The notes beneath the pieces are model-generated. The model saw nothing but the letters and a program-made list of their open reading frames with translations. It was not told the DNA's origin and did no database searches. Position numbers and translations under genes: made by a program. This document shows positions 1-10,705 of a stretch of DNA of 37,887 nucleotides, one piece after another. How positions within the stretch are numbered: the stretch's first letter is position 1; each line of letters opens with the position of its first letter. The stretch is from a virus, in IMG/VR virus record IMGVR_UViG_3300048110_000507, positions 1 through 37,887 of that record; one strand, written 5' to 3'.

Positions 1-1
1 A

Positions 2-1717
2 GGACATTTTTCTGATATAATGGCTGCTGAGGTTGGAGAAGATATAGCCAAGTTGGCTACCATGGGTACATATTCAGAAGCATATCAAGTTACGCTTGCA
101 GAGGCTAATGCTAAATTAGGAATTAATGTTGCTAAACAAGCACAAATTACTACAGGTGCTCAAGAAATAACTGACCAGTTTAAAGAGGACCCAAGTAATA
201 AATATTACGAGCGTAATGCTTTAGGTGCAAACTTAGATGATACAATTGAAGCAGGAGGTTTAAATACAACAAGAAATGAATTAGATAAGTCTTTTGAATA
301 TTTTAAAAACAATACTAAAAATATTAAAGATGGTGTTGTTAGAACAGATTTTCAATCAAAACTTGGAGAGATAGTAGAAAAAGTAGAAAAAACAGGTGGT
401 TTGAGTAATGTAAATTCAGAGTTTGCACAGTTTACTAAAACATCTGATGGTCAAAAATTTGTTACGGGATATACTTATGATCCTGTTAATCGTATGTATG
501 TTCCTGCTTTTGATAGCACTAAACTACCTCCAAGAGGATTAGTTGAATTGTATAAAGGTATAGACGATGCTGCGGCAACTTTAATGGGTGAGTATGTAAA
601 TGAAATGCATAAGATAAATGCGGACGACCCAACTAAACCAATAACTGAAGTTGCTAAAGATAATTATGAAAGAAGATTTGTGTTAGAAGAAATGAAAAAA
701 CTTGCTCCTGGTGGATCTATGCAGGATATAGAATCAACAGAGTTTAGAGGTAGAAGAGCCCCAGTGCAAGAAAATGATTCTGCAAGCAAACTTAGATTGC
801 AAAGAGAAACAAATTATGGTTCTTTAGATGCACAATTAAATAGAATAGAACAAGTTTTAATGTTGGATGCTGCACAGATGGCAACTAACAATCAAGTAGT
901 TAACTATGTAGACGTAGATCCTACAGGTAATGGAAATCCAGTAAGAATGATTGATCTTTCTGGAACACAAGACTTGGATATTGCTATAGCAAAGCAAAAA
1001 ATTGTAAATCCACAAACTAGAGAAATAACGGAAACATATGTTGCTCCAGATAAAGTTTATTTAGATATTGATGAAAACAGTGGTATGAATTCACTTTATT
1101 TAGTCACAGGAGATCCAGGTAACGAAACTTATACTGTTTATAATGATAGAAATGTATCTGCACTTGCTTTAAGAATATCTAACGCAAATTTTGGTGGACC
1201 AACAGTTTATAAAGACTGGCTTCAAGTATCAAAAGATAGAGGCCAAATATCACAAGATGGGTTGTCAACTAATCAATCTAATAATTCTAGCAGAACAATT
1301 CCTGCAAAAGCAGATGGAGTAAGAAAGAAAAACGATGTTACAAATGTAGGAGCCGAACAACCTGCTTTTGAGTATGATACACTTGCAGCAACGTTAAATA
1401 CTTCTAACAAACCTGAAATCAAAAAAGCCTTGGAACCTGTGAACGATTATTTTGCCATGAAAGGTTATACTCAAAAAGGTCTTACAGATAGAGATAATAA
1501 CAATCTGACAGATGAAAACGTGAAGTTTCTCCGTTTTGATCAAACTGGACCACAAGCACGAGATATGATAAACACTTGGGGTAAACTAACTTATAAAGTT
1601 ATAAAACCTAATGGACAACTTGGGCCTGAGCAATATGCAGAAATACGAACCGATGAAATTGTTAAACTAGTATCAGGTGGTGGGCAACAAACATTTGATC
1701 TTAATAAAGAACAATAA
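2..1717 (+). CDS. Virion-associated protein of unknown function, 5' partial
   Basis: The reading frame is open to the left edge of the window, so the first ATG (position 20) may be an internal methionine and the gene probably begins upstream. The visible part is about 570 residues, rich in N, D, T and E, with no membrane segment or enzyme motif that I recognise. It ends TAA three bases before the ATG of the giant polyvalent protein and is followed by the lysis genes, so it lies in the late virion region. By position it could be an internal virion, ejection or tail-associated protein. That role is inferred from context only. Confidence 0.75.
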   Translation, partial: GHFSDIMAAEVGEDIAKLATMGTYSEAYQVTLAEANAKLGINVAKQAQITTGAQEITDQFKEDPSNKYYERNALGANLDDTIEAGGLNTTRNELDKSFEYFKNNTKNIKDGVVRTDFQSKLGEIVEKVEKTGGLSNVNSEFAQFTKTSDGQKFVTGYTYDPVNRMYVPAFDSTKLPPRGLVELYKGIDDAAATLMGEYVNEMHKINADDPTKPITEVAKDNYERRFVLEEMKKLAPGGSMQDIESTEFRGRRAPVQENDSASKLRLQRETNYGSLDAQLNRIEQVLMLDAAQMATNNQVVNYVDVDPTGNGNPVRMIDLSGTQDLDIAIAKQKIVNPQTREITETYVAPDKVYLDIDENSGMNSLYLVTGDPGNETYTVYNDRNVSALALRISNANFGGPTVYKDWLQVSKDRGQISQDGLSTNQSNNSSRTIPAKADGVRKKNDVTNVGAEQPAFEYDTLAATLNTSNKPEIKKALEPVNDYFAMKGYTQKGLTDRDNNNLTDENVKFLRFDQTGPQARDMINTWGKLTYKVIKPNGQLGPEQYAEIRTDEIVKLVSGGGQQTFDLNKEQ

Positions 1718-1720
1718 AAT

Positions 1721-4700
1721 ATGGAAGACGAAGAAATTTTAGGAATTGACCCTTTTGTCGATTTAAGTATTGAGGATAGAGAAGACCAATTAATTATATT
1801 GGCTGACAAATTAAAAAAACAAAAAGGTACTGGATTGAATAATTTTTCAATAAGAGACATTCAAACCACTATACCTGGATTAAATCAAACAGAATTTCAA
1901 GAGGCTGTTGCCTGGGGTAACACATACAATAGAGGTCGATATAAGGAGAGTGATGAGTTAAATTCAAAGTTTAATAATTTATTTCCTGAGTTAGAAGGGT
2001 TGCAATTTCCTGAATATGAAAATGTTAGTGGATCTATAAATGTATTAAACGCACAAAAAAACCCTGAAAATGCTCAAGGCAAATGGGAGGGTATAACTTC
2101 GGCAATTGATAAAGGTACTCAAATGTATAACAACCAACAGGTTGATGGAGTTATCGCTAACCCAGGGCTTTTGCCAGAAGGAACTGATGAAAGTGTTAAA
2201 AAGAACCTTATTCAATATGGCCAGGTAATTAGACATACTGATCCTGAGTTTACTCAAAAATATCAATCAGGAGAAGATCCTTTTGAAGATCCTAAATCAG
2301 CATACGAGTTTACAAAACAAGCAAGAAACTTTCAAGGGACAAAATTTAAAGTAAATGCTTTAAGATATATTGCTAAAAATTACGATAAAAATCTATATGA
2401 TTTTATAGATAAAAATGAGGATTTCTTTAGGCTCATGCCTGAACTTCGTGAGGATGATGAGTTTATGAAAATGTATAAATCTCATGAGGATGTAGCATCT
2501 AAATATCATGATCATTTAAAAGCAAACTTTGGTGATATGTATTCTCAGGAAGCAAGAGATATATTACAAACCGCTAGACTAAGTGGTGCTATGGGTCCAG
2601 GTGGAATGATGGGGCCTGGTTATCTTGACACTTCTGTAGCAGTAGGTTTAGGTGGAGTTGTAGAATCTGTAGGAAACTTAGCAGGTGGTATGTATGAGTT
2701 TTTTGCAAAGTATGGCGATAAGATAAATCCAGGGCTGTATTTAGCAGACGCTATAGGAAGTTCACTTGTTTCTGATGAAACAAATGATAAGTTAGCCGAA
2801 CTAGATGAAATATATGACAGACAAGCAGAAGTAACAGCAGATAAAATTTCACATTTTTTCTCATCAGACAACTGGAAAGATACATCTTTAGGTCAATTTG
2901 CTTATGTACCTGATCAGGTAGCAGGAGCAGATTTGTCTGAAAACCCTATGTATATATTACCAATGACATTAAAGACTGTAGGAGAAATGGCTCCTGCCTT
3001 AGTTGCAGCCGCTTATTCAGGCGGAGGTACATTAGTAGCAGGTTCTATAATGGGGGGTGACCAATTCTTTAAAGCATACCATACTACAAACAAAGAGGCC
3101 AGAGAATTAGGAGTAGATGCAGAAGATGCTGAAGCAATGGCATTAAGTATAGGTCTTGTTACTGGTGGTACAAGTGCTTTATTCAATAACCCTTTAGCAA
3201 GAAAAGGTGTTGGTGCTATGATGGGTGTAAGAAACAGGGCAACAAACGAAGCGGTAAAAACCTTAGCATCATCAGGAAGTAGACAGGCTGCAATCAAAGC
3301 AGGAACGAAAGCATACTTAAAAGAAGTTGGATCTGAGGAAATAGAAGAACTTGTACAGGGAGGATTTGAAAATTATACTAAATATAAGTATGATCAAAAC
3401 TCTCCTAACCCAGTATATGGTGTAGATAAATTTATGTCTAAAGAAGAATTTACAAATACGTTAATTCTTACTGCAACTGCAACTACTTTAATGGCTAGTC
3501 CTAACTTAGGAGTATCTTCTTCTCAATTAGAAAAAGAAGCATGGACTACAGCAGGGTTGGATTATGCAAATTTTGAAAAATCTGTACAAAAAGAATTAAG
3601 TAAAAAGAACCCTAAGTTCACTGAGGAAACTGCCCAAGGCATGTTAGAAAAGGCTAAAGTATATGAAACTATAGTTAAGCCATTAAAAGACTCAGGGGTT
3701 AAAATAAACGAGATTACAGAGTTGGCTGATGTTGTTTATAATTCTATGAATGCACCTACAGCACCTGAAGCAGAAACGTCTGCGGAACCAACTGTAGAAG
3801 AAAAGAAAGCAGAAATCAAAAATGGTATACCTAAACAAGGTGCTATTGTTGATGGAGGTAAAGTTGTTTCTGTAATAGAAAATATAGGAGATAGTGCTAC
3901 AGATTCTGATTTAAAAACTAAACTAGATAACATCCAGGGTAGAACTTTTAAAATGAAAAGAACTTCTCTTGAAACATTATACGAAACAAACAAAGAATTT
4001 AAAAAGTTTGTAGATGAAAACCCTGATATGGTTTATGATGGCAAGAACAAAAATGCTCCTGCTGTTATTGACAATGAAGGAAATGTTCTAGATGGTATGA
4101 AACGTTTGGCCGCAGCATACAACAGAGGTCAAAAAGGAATTAGAGTTTTTAACGAACAAGAAACTACTGTTTCTAAAGATGAAGAGACATCTATTGTAAA
4201 CGCTTTAGATAATATTATTTCTCCAAAATTAGAAAACACTAATCAATCTATGGAAGACATAGAGAAAATTGGTAACCATTTTCAAAGAGTATTTAAAGGA
4301 TCAACAATAGAATTTGATCAAGAAGTATTTAATGCAGAGGCCCAAAAAAGAGGGTTAGATCCTGCAAAAAACAAAGGGTTTAGAGATAGAAATACAAATC
4401 AAATTTATATAAACCCTAAACTTGCTACGCTTGATACACCTATACATGAGTTTGCTCATATATGGGAGGATATGTTGGCTGAAGTAAATCCAGATGCCCA
4501 TAAAAAAGCAATGGCTTTAATTAAAGGTACAAAGTTTCATAAAGAAGCGGTTGCTAACGGTTATGGAGATAGAGCACTAAATGAGGCTTTAGTACAGGCT
4601 ATTGGTGAGAAAAGTGCTAAAATATTTAAAGATCCTAAGAGACAATCACAGTTTGAAAAGATTATAAGCCAGGTAAAAGAGATTATTAAATCTGCTTTAA

Positions 4701-7700
4701 ACGTACCAATGGATGCAGACTTTGATATACAAACAAGTAGTTTAGATGATGTTATAAATTCTAGTGCAGAGAAAATTATGTCTGCCACAAGTATTGATCC
4801 TGATGCAAAGAAAGAATCTATTGATGTAGATGCAATTGATGCACAGAGATATAAAAACCCTGAGCGTGAAGCAATAAAAGAATTTAAAGCATTACAAGAA
4901 ACAATACAGAACGACCCAACACTATCACCAATTGATCCTGTGATGAAGGATGGTAAGTATCAATTCAAAAAAAATAAAAAATCTGGAAAAATAAGTGTAA
5001 AGATTTCAGGTAAGTCTTATGCTTTAATTAACGGAATTAATGAATATTTTGAAGGAACTGTAGAGGAAAAAGTAAACCAAATTGGTGACAGAATTGTTGA
5101 TGAGTTCAATGCTAACAAAAATGTTCCTGAGGTTGTTAAAGGCCTAGGATGGTATAAAGATTTACATCTGAAGATGAGAAATCTTTTTGGAGGTAGAACT
5201 AATTTCTTTGGTAGATTATTAGGGGCAACTTCAGGTCAGACAAATGTTGAACAAAATTATAAATATGCTACGCAAGCCTTAGAAGCCTATTCAAAAGGAG
5301 CCTATGATAAATACCTTGAAGAATATAAAGAGTTTATTGACAGAGTAGAGCAGTTTGAAAATGAAGAAGAATTAAATCAATTCTTTAATGAGTATAAAGG
5401 TAGAGCAGTAAATGCTATTAAAAAACAAGGTAAAACTGCATACAACGAATCAAGAATTAAGCCTGATAAAAAAGACATTAACGAAACAAAAAGAAAGTTA
5501 TTAAATCTATGGCCAAAGGCTAATCCTTTGTATAGAACTGATAATCCAAAAAAACTTTATGGAATTAATAGTCCTGCTACTGCAAAAGTCTTAGTAGGTA
5601 TATGGTTGCAACAAACACAACAAACGAAAACAAACAACTTTTATGAAAATGTTGTAGGTCTGACTACAAACCCTACTATTGATTTGTGGGCCGCTCGTAC
5701 AATTAGACGAATGATCTATGATGGTAATGTTGATAGATATAGAATTGCAGAAAGAGCAGAGCAAGGGGTAGATGAAAGAGTTTATGCTGCTGAAGCAGGT
5801 GGTTTGTCAGATTATCAATTAGCAGAAGAGGTTATAAAAAATGCTTCAGAAAAACTAGGGATGGATCCAGATGATCTTCAAGCATATTTATGGTTTGCTG
5901 AAAAAGATTTATGGTTGAAAAATGGTTGGTCAAAAGGAACAGCCGCAAAAAAATCAGACTTTAGAGAAGAGGCTGATAAAAATGATATCAGCAGATATTA
6001 TTTAGGTTTAAGTACAGAGAGAGATCAGTATACAGATCCTGTATTAGAAGCACAAGAAAACATTGAAATATTAAATCAGGAAAAAGAGTCAATTACTAAT
6101 GACTTGAGAGAGGGTGACCTCATATCATTAAAGGTGAATACAACACAAGGTCAGTATTTGATATATCCTGAAAGAAGTTTTGATGCTGAGATGATTGTAG
6201 CAACAGGCCAAGATATGACTCCTGTTTTAAAAAGAGCACTAGAGTCAGCAAAGAAGTATGAACAAGAGTCTGTATTCTTATCAGAAGTTTTACCTATTGA
6301 TGAGAGAATGGATCCTGAAACTATGGAGAGAGAGTTAGCAAAAAAGCCAAACGCTAGACCTGCTGTTGAAATGCAATTTAGAACTCCGATGAGTTTTGAA
6401 GCAGCATCAGAATTTGCACAACAAAATTTAGACAAAGAAGGTGTACAATTAGGTCCTGTTAAAACAGATATTTCAGGTTACACTTTTATAACTAATGAAA
6501 AAGGGACTGAAGTTTTAGGTGTTAAATATCAGTTTGTTCCTGAATTTGTTTTTGAAAACGAAGAGGATATAACAGAAGAAAACCTAAACCAAGCAGTTGC
6601 TGATTGGGTTTTGAACGCAAAAGAAACTAAATTAAACTTAGAGAATAACGAAAATGTTTTGTACTTTTACAACCATTATGTAGATACATTCGTTGCTCAC
6701 AACAATCAATACAACGGAATCTTAAATAATATAGACAATGGATCAAAAGACATTTTTAAAGGCACTCGCAAGTCACGCACTAAGCAATACTACCAATCCA
6801 AAGGAACAAGACTTGAACAAGGACAAGAAAGTTCAAGTGTCGATGCACAAAGACAACAAGATGAAGGAGATAGATCCAGATTCTCTGGAACTGTTTCGAG
6901 AGATGATGTCGGATCGATTTCAGCAGTCGAACACCGAAGAATAGATCAGGCAAAACTACCTGATCAACTTACACAGTTACTTACTACATTAAGTGGACAA
7001 GGCATGGTGCCTTCTAAACTTATACCTGCAATTAAGATTTATTCTCAAAGAGTAGATGGTAAAGAAATATCTACTGAAGAAGCGAGAATGCTACTTAATA
7101 AATTTATGGGGTCAGAAGGTTTCAGACAAAGAGGCTTTGAGACAGGATCAATAACAAAAGCCAAAGATCAAGATGTAGGTAAACACGAAGTTTATGATTG
7201 GATAAATAACAATCCAAACTATTATAAAACCATGAACATGAAAGAAACCATGGAAATGGTGGTTGAAGAAATAAACAATCGTGGTGGTTTTGAAAACGAA
7301 GGAGTTATAAAAGATCTACTTAGAGAAAATCCAACAATAAAAGAGTTGCCTAGAGTTCAACTTGCTAGACAAGCAGCAGTTCATCATTATGGATTAAAAG
7401 TTAGCAAACTTAGATCTGATGGGGCCTCAGAGGCTGAAATTAATAACGTTCTTGAAACAATGTCTTCTATTGAACGTGTTTTAGCAGAAGATGGAACTTT
7501 ATCTGGACAAGCATCAGCCGCTTTAAGATCTTGGACCGCACAAACTTCTGCTACCGTTATAGACAGGATTGAAATTCAAATGGAAAAGTTTAATAAAACT
7601 ATGGATGAAAAAACCTCAATTGGTCATTTTATTCATAGACTTTTTGGAGGTAAGAAAAAATTGGAAAGTACAACACTTACAGAAGAACAAAAAAATAAAA

Positions 7701-9964
7701 TCACAAAATTGCATGAAATAATTAAAAAAACTCCTGAAAATAGTGAGTTGGCAAATGTGGCTATGAGATCTATGTATAAATACATGGACTCAATAGTCCC
7801 TGCATACTCTTCTTCAGATACGTTTTTTGCGTTACAATATGCTGCTATGCTTTCAGGAGCATCAACTCATGTGTTAAACGCTACTTCAGGTAGTGCAAAC
7901 ATTGTGTTACAGCCAATAATGGAGATGTCTAGAGTAGACAAAATATTTACTGGTGGTTATTTAAATTTTATAAGAAAGATCGGTTCAGGCACAAATAGAA
8001 GAGGTATGCAACAAGGCTATAACATGGCTATGGATATCATGTTAAACGGTGCTAGAGTAGATAAATATCAAGGATCTGAAACTAATGCAGATGCAGGTAA
8101 ATACAATGCACTTGAGACTACATTTTTTAAAGAATTAAACATACCTGGTATAACAAGAAAAGGTAAACCAGTAGACTTTAACCCTTATAACTATTATAAA
8201 TTTGTAGGTAGACTTTTAAATTCAACAGATAGATATATAAGTAAAGTTGGTTATGAAGGCAGGTATTACAGTTACTTATTAGATCAACTCCGTAAGGATG
8301 GTGTTCCTAAAAGTCAATTGAGACAAAAGGCTTCTGATCTTTATTTAGCAACTGAGGTTAGTAAACATGCAAAAGAACAAATGGAAAGTCTAATGAAAGA
8401 TATGCGTGAGGCTGATCCTGATACTGACTTTAGTAATATAGAAGTAGTAAGAGCAAGAGAATTGATGAACGAAGCACTTGTTAAAAAGTATAGCGAGGAC
8501 TTTATTGACAAGTCAGATTCTGAACTTGAAACAATGAAAGAAAAAGAAAACTTTGATGGTTCTTTAGAAGATTTTAAAGAATACATGAAAATGATGAAGG
8601 AGGCTGAAATAAAAAATATTTCAATTGATGCAAACTTAGCAAGTAATGCACAAGTATTTATTGACAATAGACAAGGAAAATGGTACACTCATCCTATTGC
8701 TACTGTGGCTAATTACATAAGACAAGTTTCTAATGATCCTAACGCTAGTTTTACACGAAAACTTTTATTAAAATCTTTTGTACCATTTACAAGTATTATT
8801 GGTTCTATTGGTGAATATATGATCGATGTTACACCTGGTATAGGTTTAGCAAGAGCATATATTGCTGAAGATGGTTTAGGTGATAAGGGTACAAAGATGA
8901 GGGAAGAACAGTTATCAAGAGCATATTTTGGTACCATGTCTTTTATGGGTCTAGCAGCACTTGCCGCTATGGCATATGAGGATGACGATGATGATCCATT
9001 TTTTGAAGTAAGCGGTGGAGGTTATAACAACTCTAATCAATATACTAGAAACGACATGAAAAATGCACCTTTACCTCCGTATACGGTAAAAGTAGGTAAA
9101 AAAATGATGGATTACAGAAATATAATTCCTTTATCAATTCCATTGGCTATTATAGGAAACTACATGGAAACACATAAAATGACTGGAGGAAAAGGAGAAG
9201 TTTTCGATGATATGATATATAGATTGATGATTGCTTATGGGAACTCTGCAAATCTAATAATGGACTCTTCTGTATTAACTTCAGTAAAAGAATTTTCAGA
9301 CGCTATATTTGGACAAATAGATGGTCGTGGATCTCAATATGATCCTAATTCAGTTGGCGATTCAAGTGTTGAAAAAATATTTGATCGTTTTGCTAAAACA
9401 TCTTTAAGATCTGTAGGTGGAACTATTTTAAGACCACTACCTCAAAATGCAAATGCATTTAGACAAGCAACTAAAATTCTTGATGCAAGGTCTTATAGTG
9501 CAGGTGACGCCAAAAATGCTTTAATATATGCCGCAGGACTAAGTCAAATAGCAGGTCAACCTAAGATTGACATATTTGGTGAAGAGGCGAAAAGTTATCC
9601 TGGTGAAACAGTAATTCCTTATACTCATTGGTTTGAATTAAGAGGAGTAGATCCTAGATGGATATATATAGATAAGTACAACGCTTATCCTAGTAAAATC
9701 CAAAACAGACCTATTCAAATAGGAACAATTAAAGAAGCACTTAACGATGAGAACTTATATCAACACCAAATAACTACTGGTCAAGAATTTAGTAGGTTAC
9801 TTAGTAATTACATGAATGGTGCAGGTAAAGTAAAAGATAATATAAATACTTATAGTGGTAGATCTAAAAGCATGCATAAAACTAATATTCAAAAAATGTG
9901 GATAGCAGCCCAAGCAATATCTAGAGGAAAAAATATGAATAATTGGATAAAAAATAACAAATAA
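1721..9964 (+). CDS. Giant phage polyvalent protein with ParB-like and zincin-metallopeptidase domains
   Basis: The 2747-aa product is far larger than a normal enzyme. At residues 779-815 the pattern A-P-A-V-I-D...V-L-D-G-M-K-R resembles the ParB/sulfiredoxin-type nucleotide-binding motif, with D791-G792. At residues 907-918 TPIHEFAHIWED is an HExxH zincin site (H909, E910, H913). Around residue 1321 the motif D-L-W-A-A-R-x-x-R-R recurs in other large phage proteins as I remember them. Gly/Ala-rich hydrophobic stretches near residues 425-450 and 2410-2425 could contact membranes. The combination fits the polyvalent proteins described by Iyer and co-workers, which are thought to enter the cell with phage DNA and act against host factors. 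It sits between a virion gene and the amidase, with a 3-bp gap upstream and a 2-bp gap downstream. The ejection role is inferred; the motifs are visible. Confidence 0.85.
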   Translation: MEDEEILGIDPFVDLSIEDREDQLIILADKLKKQKGTGLNNFSIRDIQTTIPGLNQTEFQEAVAWGNTYNRGRYKESDELNSKFNNLFPELEGLQFPEYENVSGSINVLNAQKNPENAQGKWEGITSAIDKGTQMYNNQQVDGVIANPGLLPEGTDESVKKNLIQYGQVIRHTDPEFTQKYQSGEDPFEDPKSAYEFTKQARNFQGTKFKVNALRYIAKNYDKNLYDFIDKNEDFFRLMPELREDDEFMKMYKSHEDVASKYHDHLKANFGDMYSQEARDILQTARLSGAMGPGGMMGPGYLDTSVAVGLGGVVESVGNLAGGMYEFFAKYGDKINPGLYLADAIGSSLVSDETNDKLAELDEIYDRQAEVTADKISHFFSSDNWKDTSLGQFAYVPDQVAGADLSENPMYILPMTLKTVGEMAPALVAAAYSGGGTLVAGSIMGGDQFFKAYHTTNKEARELGVDAEDAEAMALSIGLVTGGTSALFNNPLARKGVGAMMGVRNRATNEAVKTLASSGSRQAAIKAGTKAYLKEVGSEEIEELVQGGFENYTKYKYDQNSPNPVYGVDKFMSKEEFTNTLILTATATTLMASPNLGVSSSQLEKEAWTTAGLDYANFEKSVQKELSKKNPKFTEETAQGMLEKAKVYETIVKPLKDSGVKINEITELADVVYNSMNAPTAPEAETSAEPTVEEKKAEIKNGIPKQGAIVDGGKVVSVIENIGDSATDSDLKTKLDNIQGRTFKMKRTSLETLYETNKEFKKFVDENPDMVYDGKNKNAPAVIDNEGNVLDGMKRLAAAYNRGQKGIRVFNEQETTVSKDEETSIVNALDNIISPKLENTNQSMEDIEKIGNHFQRVFKGSTIEFDQEVFNAEAQKRGLDPAKNKGFRDRNTNQIYINPKLATLDTPIHEFAHIWEDMLAEVNPDAHKKAMALIKGTKFHKEAVANGYGDRALNEALVQAIGEKSAKIFKDPKRQSQFEKIISQVKEIIKSALNVPMDADFDIQTSSLDDVINSSAEKIMSATSIDPDAKKESIDVDAIDAQRYKNPEREAIKEFKALQETIQNDPTLSPIDPVMKDGKYQFKKNKKSGKISVKISGKSYALINGINEYFEGTVEEKVNQIGDRIVDEFNANKNVPEVVKGLGWYKDLHLKMRNLFGGRTNFFGRLLGATSGQTNVEQNYKYATQALEAYSKGAYDKYLEEYKEFIDRVEQFENEEELNQFFNEYKGRAVNAIKKQGKTAYNESRIKPDKKDINETKRKLLNLWPKANPLYRTDNPKKLYGINSPATAKVLVGIWLQQTQQTKTNNFYENVVGLTTNPTIDLWAARTIRRMIYDGNVDRYRIAERAEQGVDERVYAAEAGGLSDYQLAEEVIKNASEKLGMDPDDLQAYLWFAEKDLWLKNGWSKGTAAKKSDFREEADKNDISRYYLGLSTERDQYTDPVLEAQENIEILNQEKESITNDLREGDLISLKVNTTQGQYLIYPERSFDAEMIVATGQDMTPVLKRALESAKKYEQESVFLSEVLPIDERMDPETMERELAKKPNARPAVEMQFRTPMSFEAASEFAQQNLDKEGVQLGPVKTDISGYTFITNEKGTEVLGVKYQFVPEFVFENEEDITEENLNQAVADWVLNAKETKLNLENNENVLYFYNHYVDTFVAHNNQYNGILNNIDNGSKDIFKGTRKSRTKQYYQSKGTRLEQGQESSSVDAQRQQDEGDRSRFSGTVSRDDVGSISAVEHRRIDQAKLPDQLTQLLTTLSGQGMVPSKLIPAIKIYSQRVDGKEISTEEARMLLNKFMGSEGFRQRGFETGSITKAKDQDVGKHEVYDWINNNPNYYKTMNMKETMEMVVEEINNRGGFENEGVIKDLLRENPTIKELPRVQLARQAAVHHYGLKVSKLRSDGASEAEINNVLETMSSIERVLAEDGTLSGQASAALRSWTAQTSATVIDRIEIQMEKFNKTMDEKTSIGHFIHRLFGGKKKLESTTLTEEQKNKITKLHEIIKKTPENSELANVAMRSMYKYMDSIVPAYSSSDTFFALQYAAMLSGASTHVLNATSGSANIVLQPIMEMSRVDKIFTGGYLNFIRKIGSGTNRRGMQQGYNMAMDIMLNGARVDKYQGSETNADAGKYNALETTFFKELNIPGITRKGKPVDFNPYNYYKFVGRLLNSTDRYISKVGYEGRYYSYLLDQLRKDGVPKSQLRQKASDLYLATEVSKHAKEQMESLMKDMREADPDTDFSNIEVVRARELMNEALVKKYSEDFIDKSDSELETMKEKENFDGSLEDFKEYMKMMKEAEIKNISIDANLASNAQVFIDNRQGKWYTHPIATVANYIRQVSNDPNASFTRKLLLKSFVPFTSIIGSIGEYMIDVTPGIGLARAYIAEDGLGDKGTKMREEQLSRAYFGTMSFMGLAALAAMAYEDDDDDPFFEVSGGGYNNSNQYTRNDMKNAPLPPYTVKVGKKMMDYRNIIPLSIPLAIIGNYMETHKMTGGKGEVFDDMIYRLMIAYGNSANLIMDSSVLTSVKEFSDAIFGQIDGRGSQYDPNSVGDSSVEKIFDRFAKTSLRSVGGTILRPLPQNANAFRQATKILDARSYSAGDAKNALIYAAGLSQIAGQPKIDIFGEEAKSYPGETVIPYTHWFELRGVDPRWIYIDKYNAYPSKIQNRPIQIGTIKEALNDENLYQHQITTGQEFSRLLSNYMNGAGKVKDNINTYSGRSKSMHKTNIQKMWIAAQAISRGKNMNNWIKNNK

Positions 9965-9966
9965 CT

Positions 9967-10410
9967 ATGAGAGAAATAGACAAGATCATTGTGCATTGCA
10001 CAGCGACACAAGAGGGTAAGCCTATATCAGTTAGTACCATTGATAAATGGCATAAGAAAAGAGGTTGGTCAGGAATTGGGTATCATTATGTTGTACAACT
10101 AGATGGTACTATAAATCCTGGGCGACCTATAGAGAGACAAGGTGCCCATGTTAAGAATCAGAATAAAGACAGCATCGGCATCACATATGTCGGAGGAGTA
10201 GAATCTGAACGAGGTGAAGATGGTAAATGGATTGCGAAAGATACAAGAACGCAAGAACAAAAAGATAGTCTAGAGTATTTGATTGGTTATCTTTGTGCTA
10301 GTTATCCAGGGGCAGAGGTTTCTGGTCATAATAATTGGTCCAGTAAAAGTTGCCCATGCTTTGATGCAAAAGAAGAGTATAAATCCATACAAGAAAAATA
10401 TGTTCGATAA
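9967..10410 (+). CDS. N-acetylmuramoyl-L-alanine amidase endolysin, T7-lysozyme-like
   Basis: This 147-aa single-domain amidase_2 protein cuts the bond between N-acetylmuramic acid and L-alanine in peptidoglycan. The expected zinc ligands are H10 (in IIVHCTAT), H121 and C129. Y39 and K127 occupy the positions of T7 lysozyme Y46 and K128. The H-to-C spacing of eight residues matches T7 (H122/C130). There is no signal peptide, so release needs the holin encoded just downstream at 10706. The gene starts 2 bp after the polyvalent-protein stop. T7 lysozyme also inhibits its own phage RNA polymerase; no such polymerase is visible here, so only the lytic role is supported. Confidence 0.93.
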   Translation: MREIDKIIVHCTATQEGKPISVSTIDKWHKKRGWSGIGYHYVVQLDGTINPGRPIERQGAHVKNQNKDSIGITYVGGVESERGEDGKWIAKDTRTQEQKDSLEYLIGYLCASYPGAEVSGHNNWSSKSCPCFDAKEEYKSIQEKYVR

Positions 10411-10567
10411 TTTAGGTTATGAGGTTGCAATATCAGAAAGATTTAGAATTGGTCCATTATTAGGTTGGGCATTCTATTGTCCGGATGACGAAGATGATTG
10501 CTATGAGTTAAATATATATTTTATATTTATAATGTTACATATTAAATGGTGGGAAAACAATGAGTAG
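10400..10567 (+). CDS. Small protein of the lysis region, unknown function
   Basis: This 55-aa ORF starts with an ATG that overlaps the last 11 bases of the amidase gene, and its end overlaps the start of the next small ORF. The centre carries an acidic run (PDDEDDCYE), followed by a hydrophobic segment rich in I, F and L and a C-terminal KWWENNE. A longer open frame extends upstream inside the amidase gene, but the ATG at 10400 is the natural start given the tight packing. It lies between endolysin and holin, so a lysis accessory role is possible. I do not recognise the family. Confidence 0.55.
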   Translation: MFDNLGYEVAISERFRIGPLLGWAFYCPDDEDDCYELNIYFIFIMLHIKWWENNE

Positions 10568-10700
10568 TCCAAGTAGTGGTAGTGGTCCACAATTAAACAG
10601 TCTTAGAAATAATTATAATAAATTAGTTTCTAAAAAACTTTACTTATCAAAAAGTAAAAAAGTACAATGGGAATCTAAAAGAAGATTTGGTAATATCTAA
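10560..10700 (+). CDS. Very short basic protein, unknown function
   Basis: The ORF encodes 46 aa. It begins with a Ser/Gly/Pro-rich stretch (MSSPSSGSGPQLNSL) and ends in a Lys/Arg-rich tail (VQWESKRRFGNI). The ATG overlaps the end of the preceding 55-aa ORF by 8 bp and the stop lies 5 bp before the holin start, so it fits the late operon with no waste. No known motif was recognised. Its short length limits confidence. Confidence 0.5.
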   Translation: MSSPSSGSGPQLNSLRNNYNKLVSKKLYLSKSKKVQWESKRRFGNI

Positions 10701-10705
10701 TTATT

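Noticed and set aside
6738-6944. 68-aa plus-strand ORF inside the giant polyvalent gene
   Set aside because: It reads like protein, but its third codon positions are far richer in G and C than other genes here, while the long frame keeps the AT-rich third positions. It is treated as a shadow; conservation in relatives would decide.
10283-10399. Upstream extension of the 55-aa lysis-region ORF
   Set aside because: It would lie wholly inside the amidase gene in another frame; the ATG at 10400 gives the usual short overlap.
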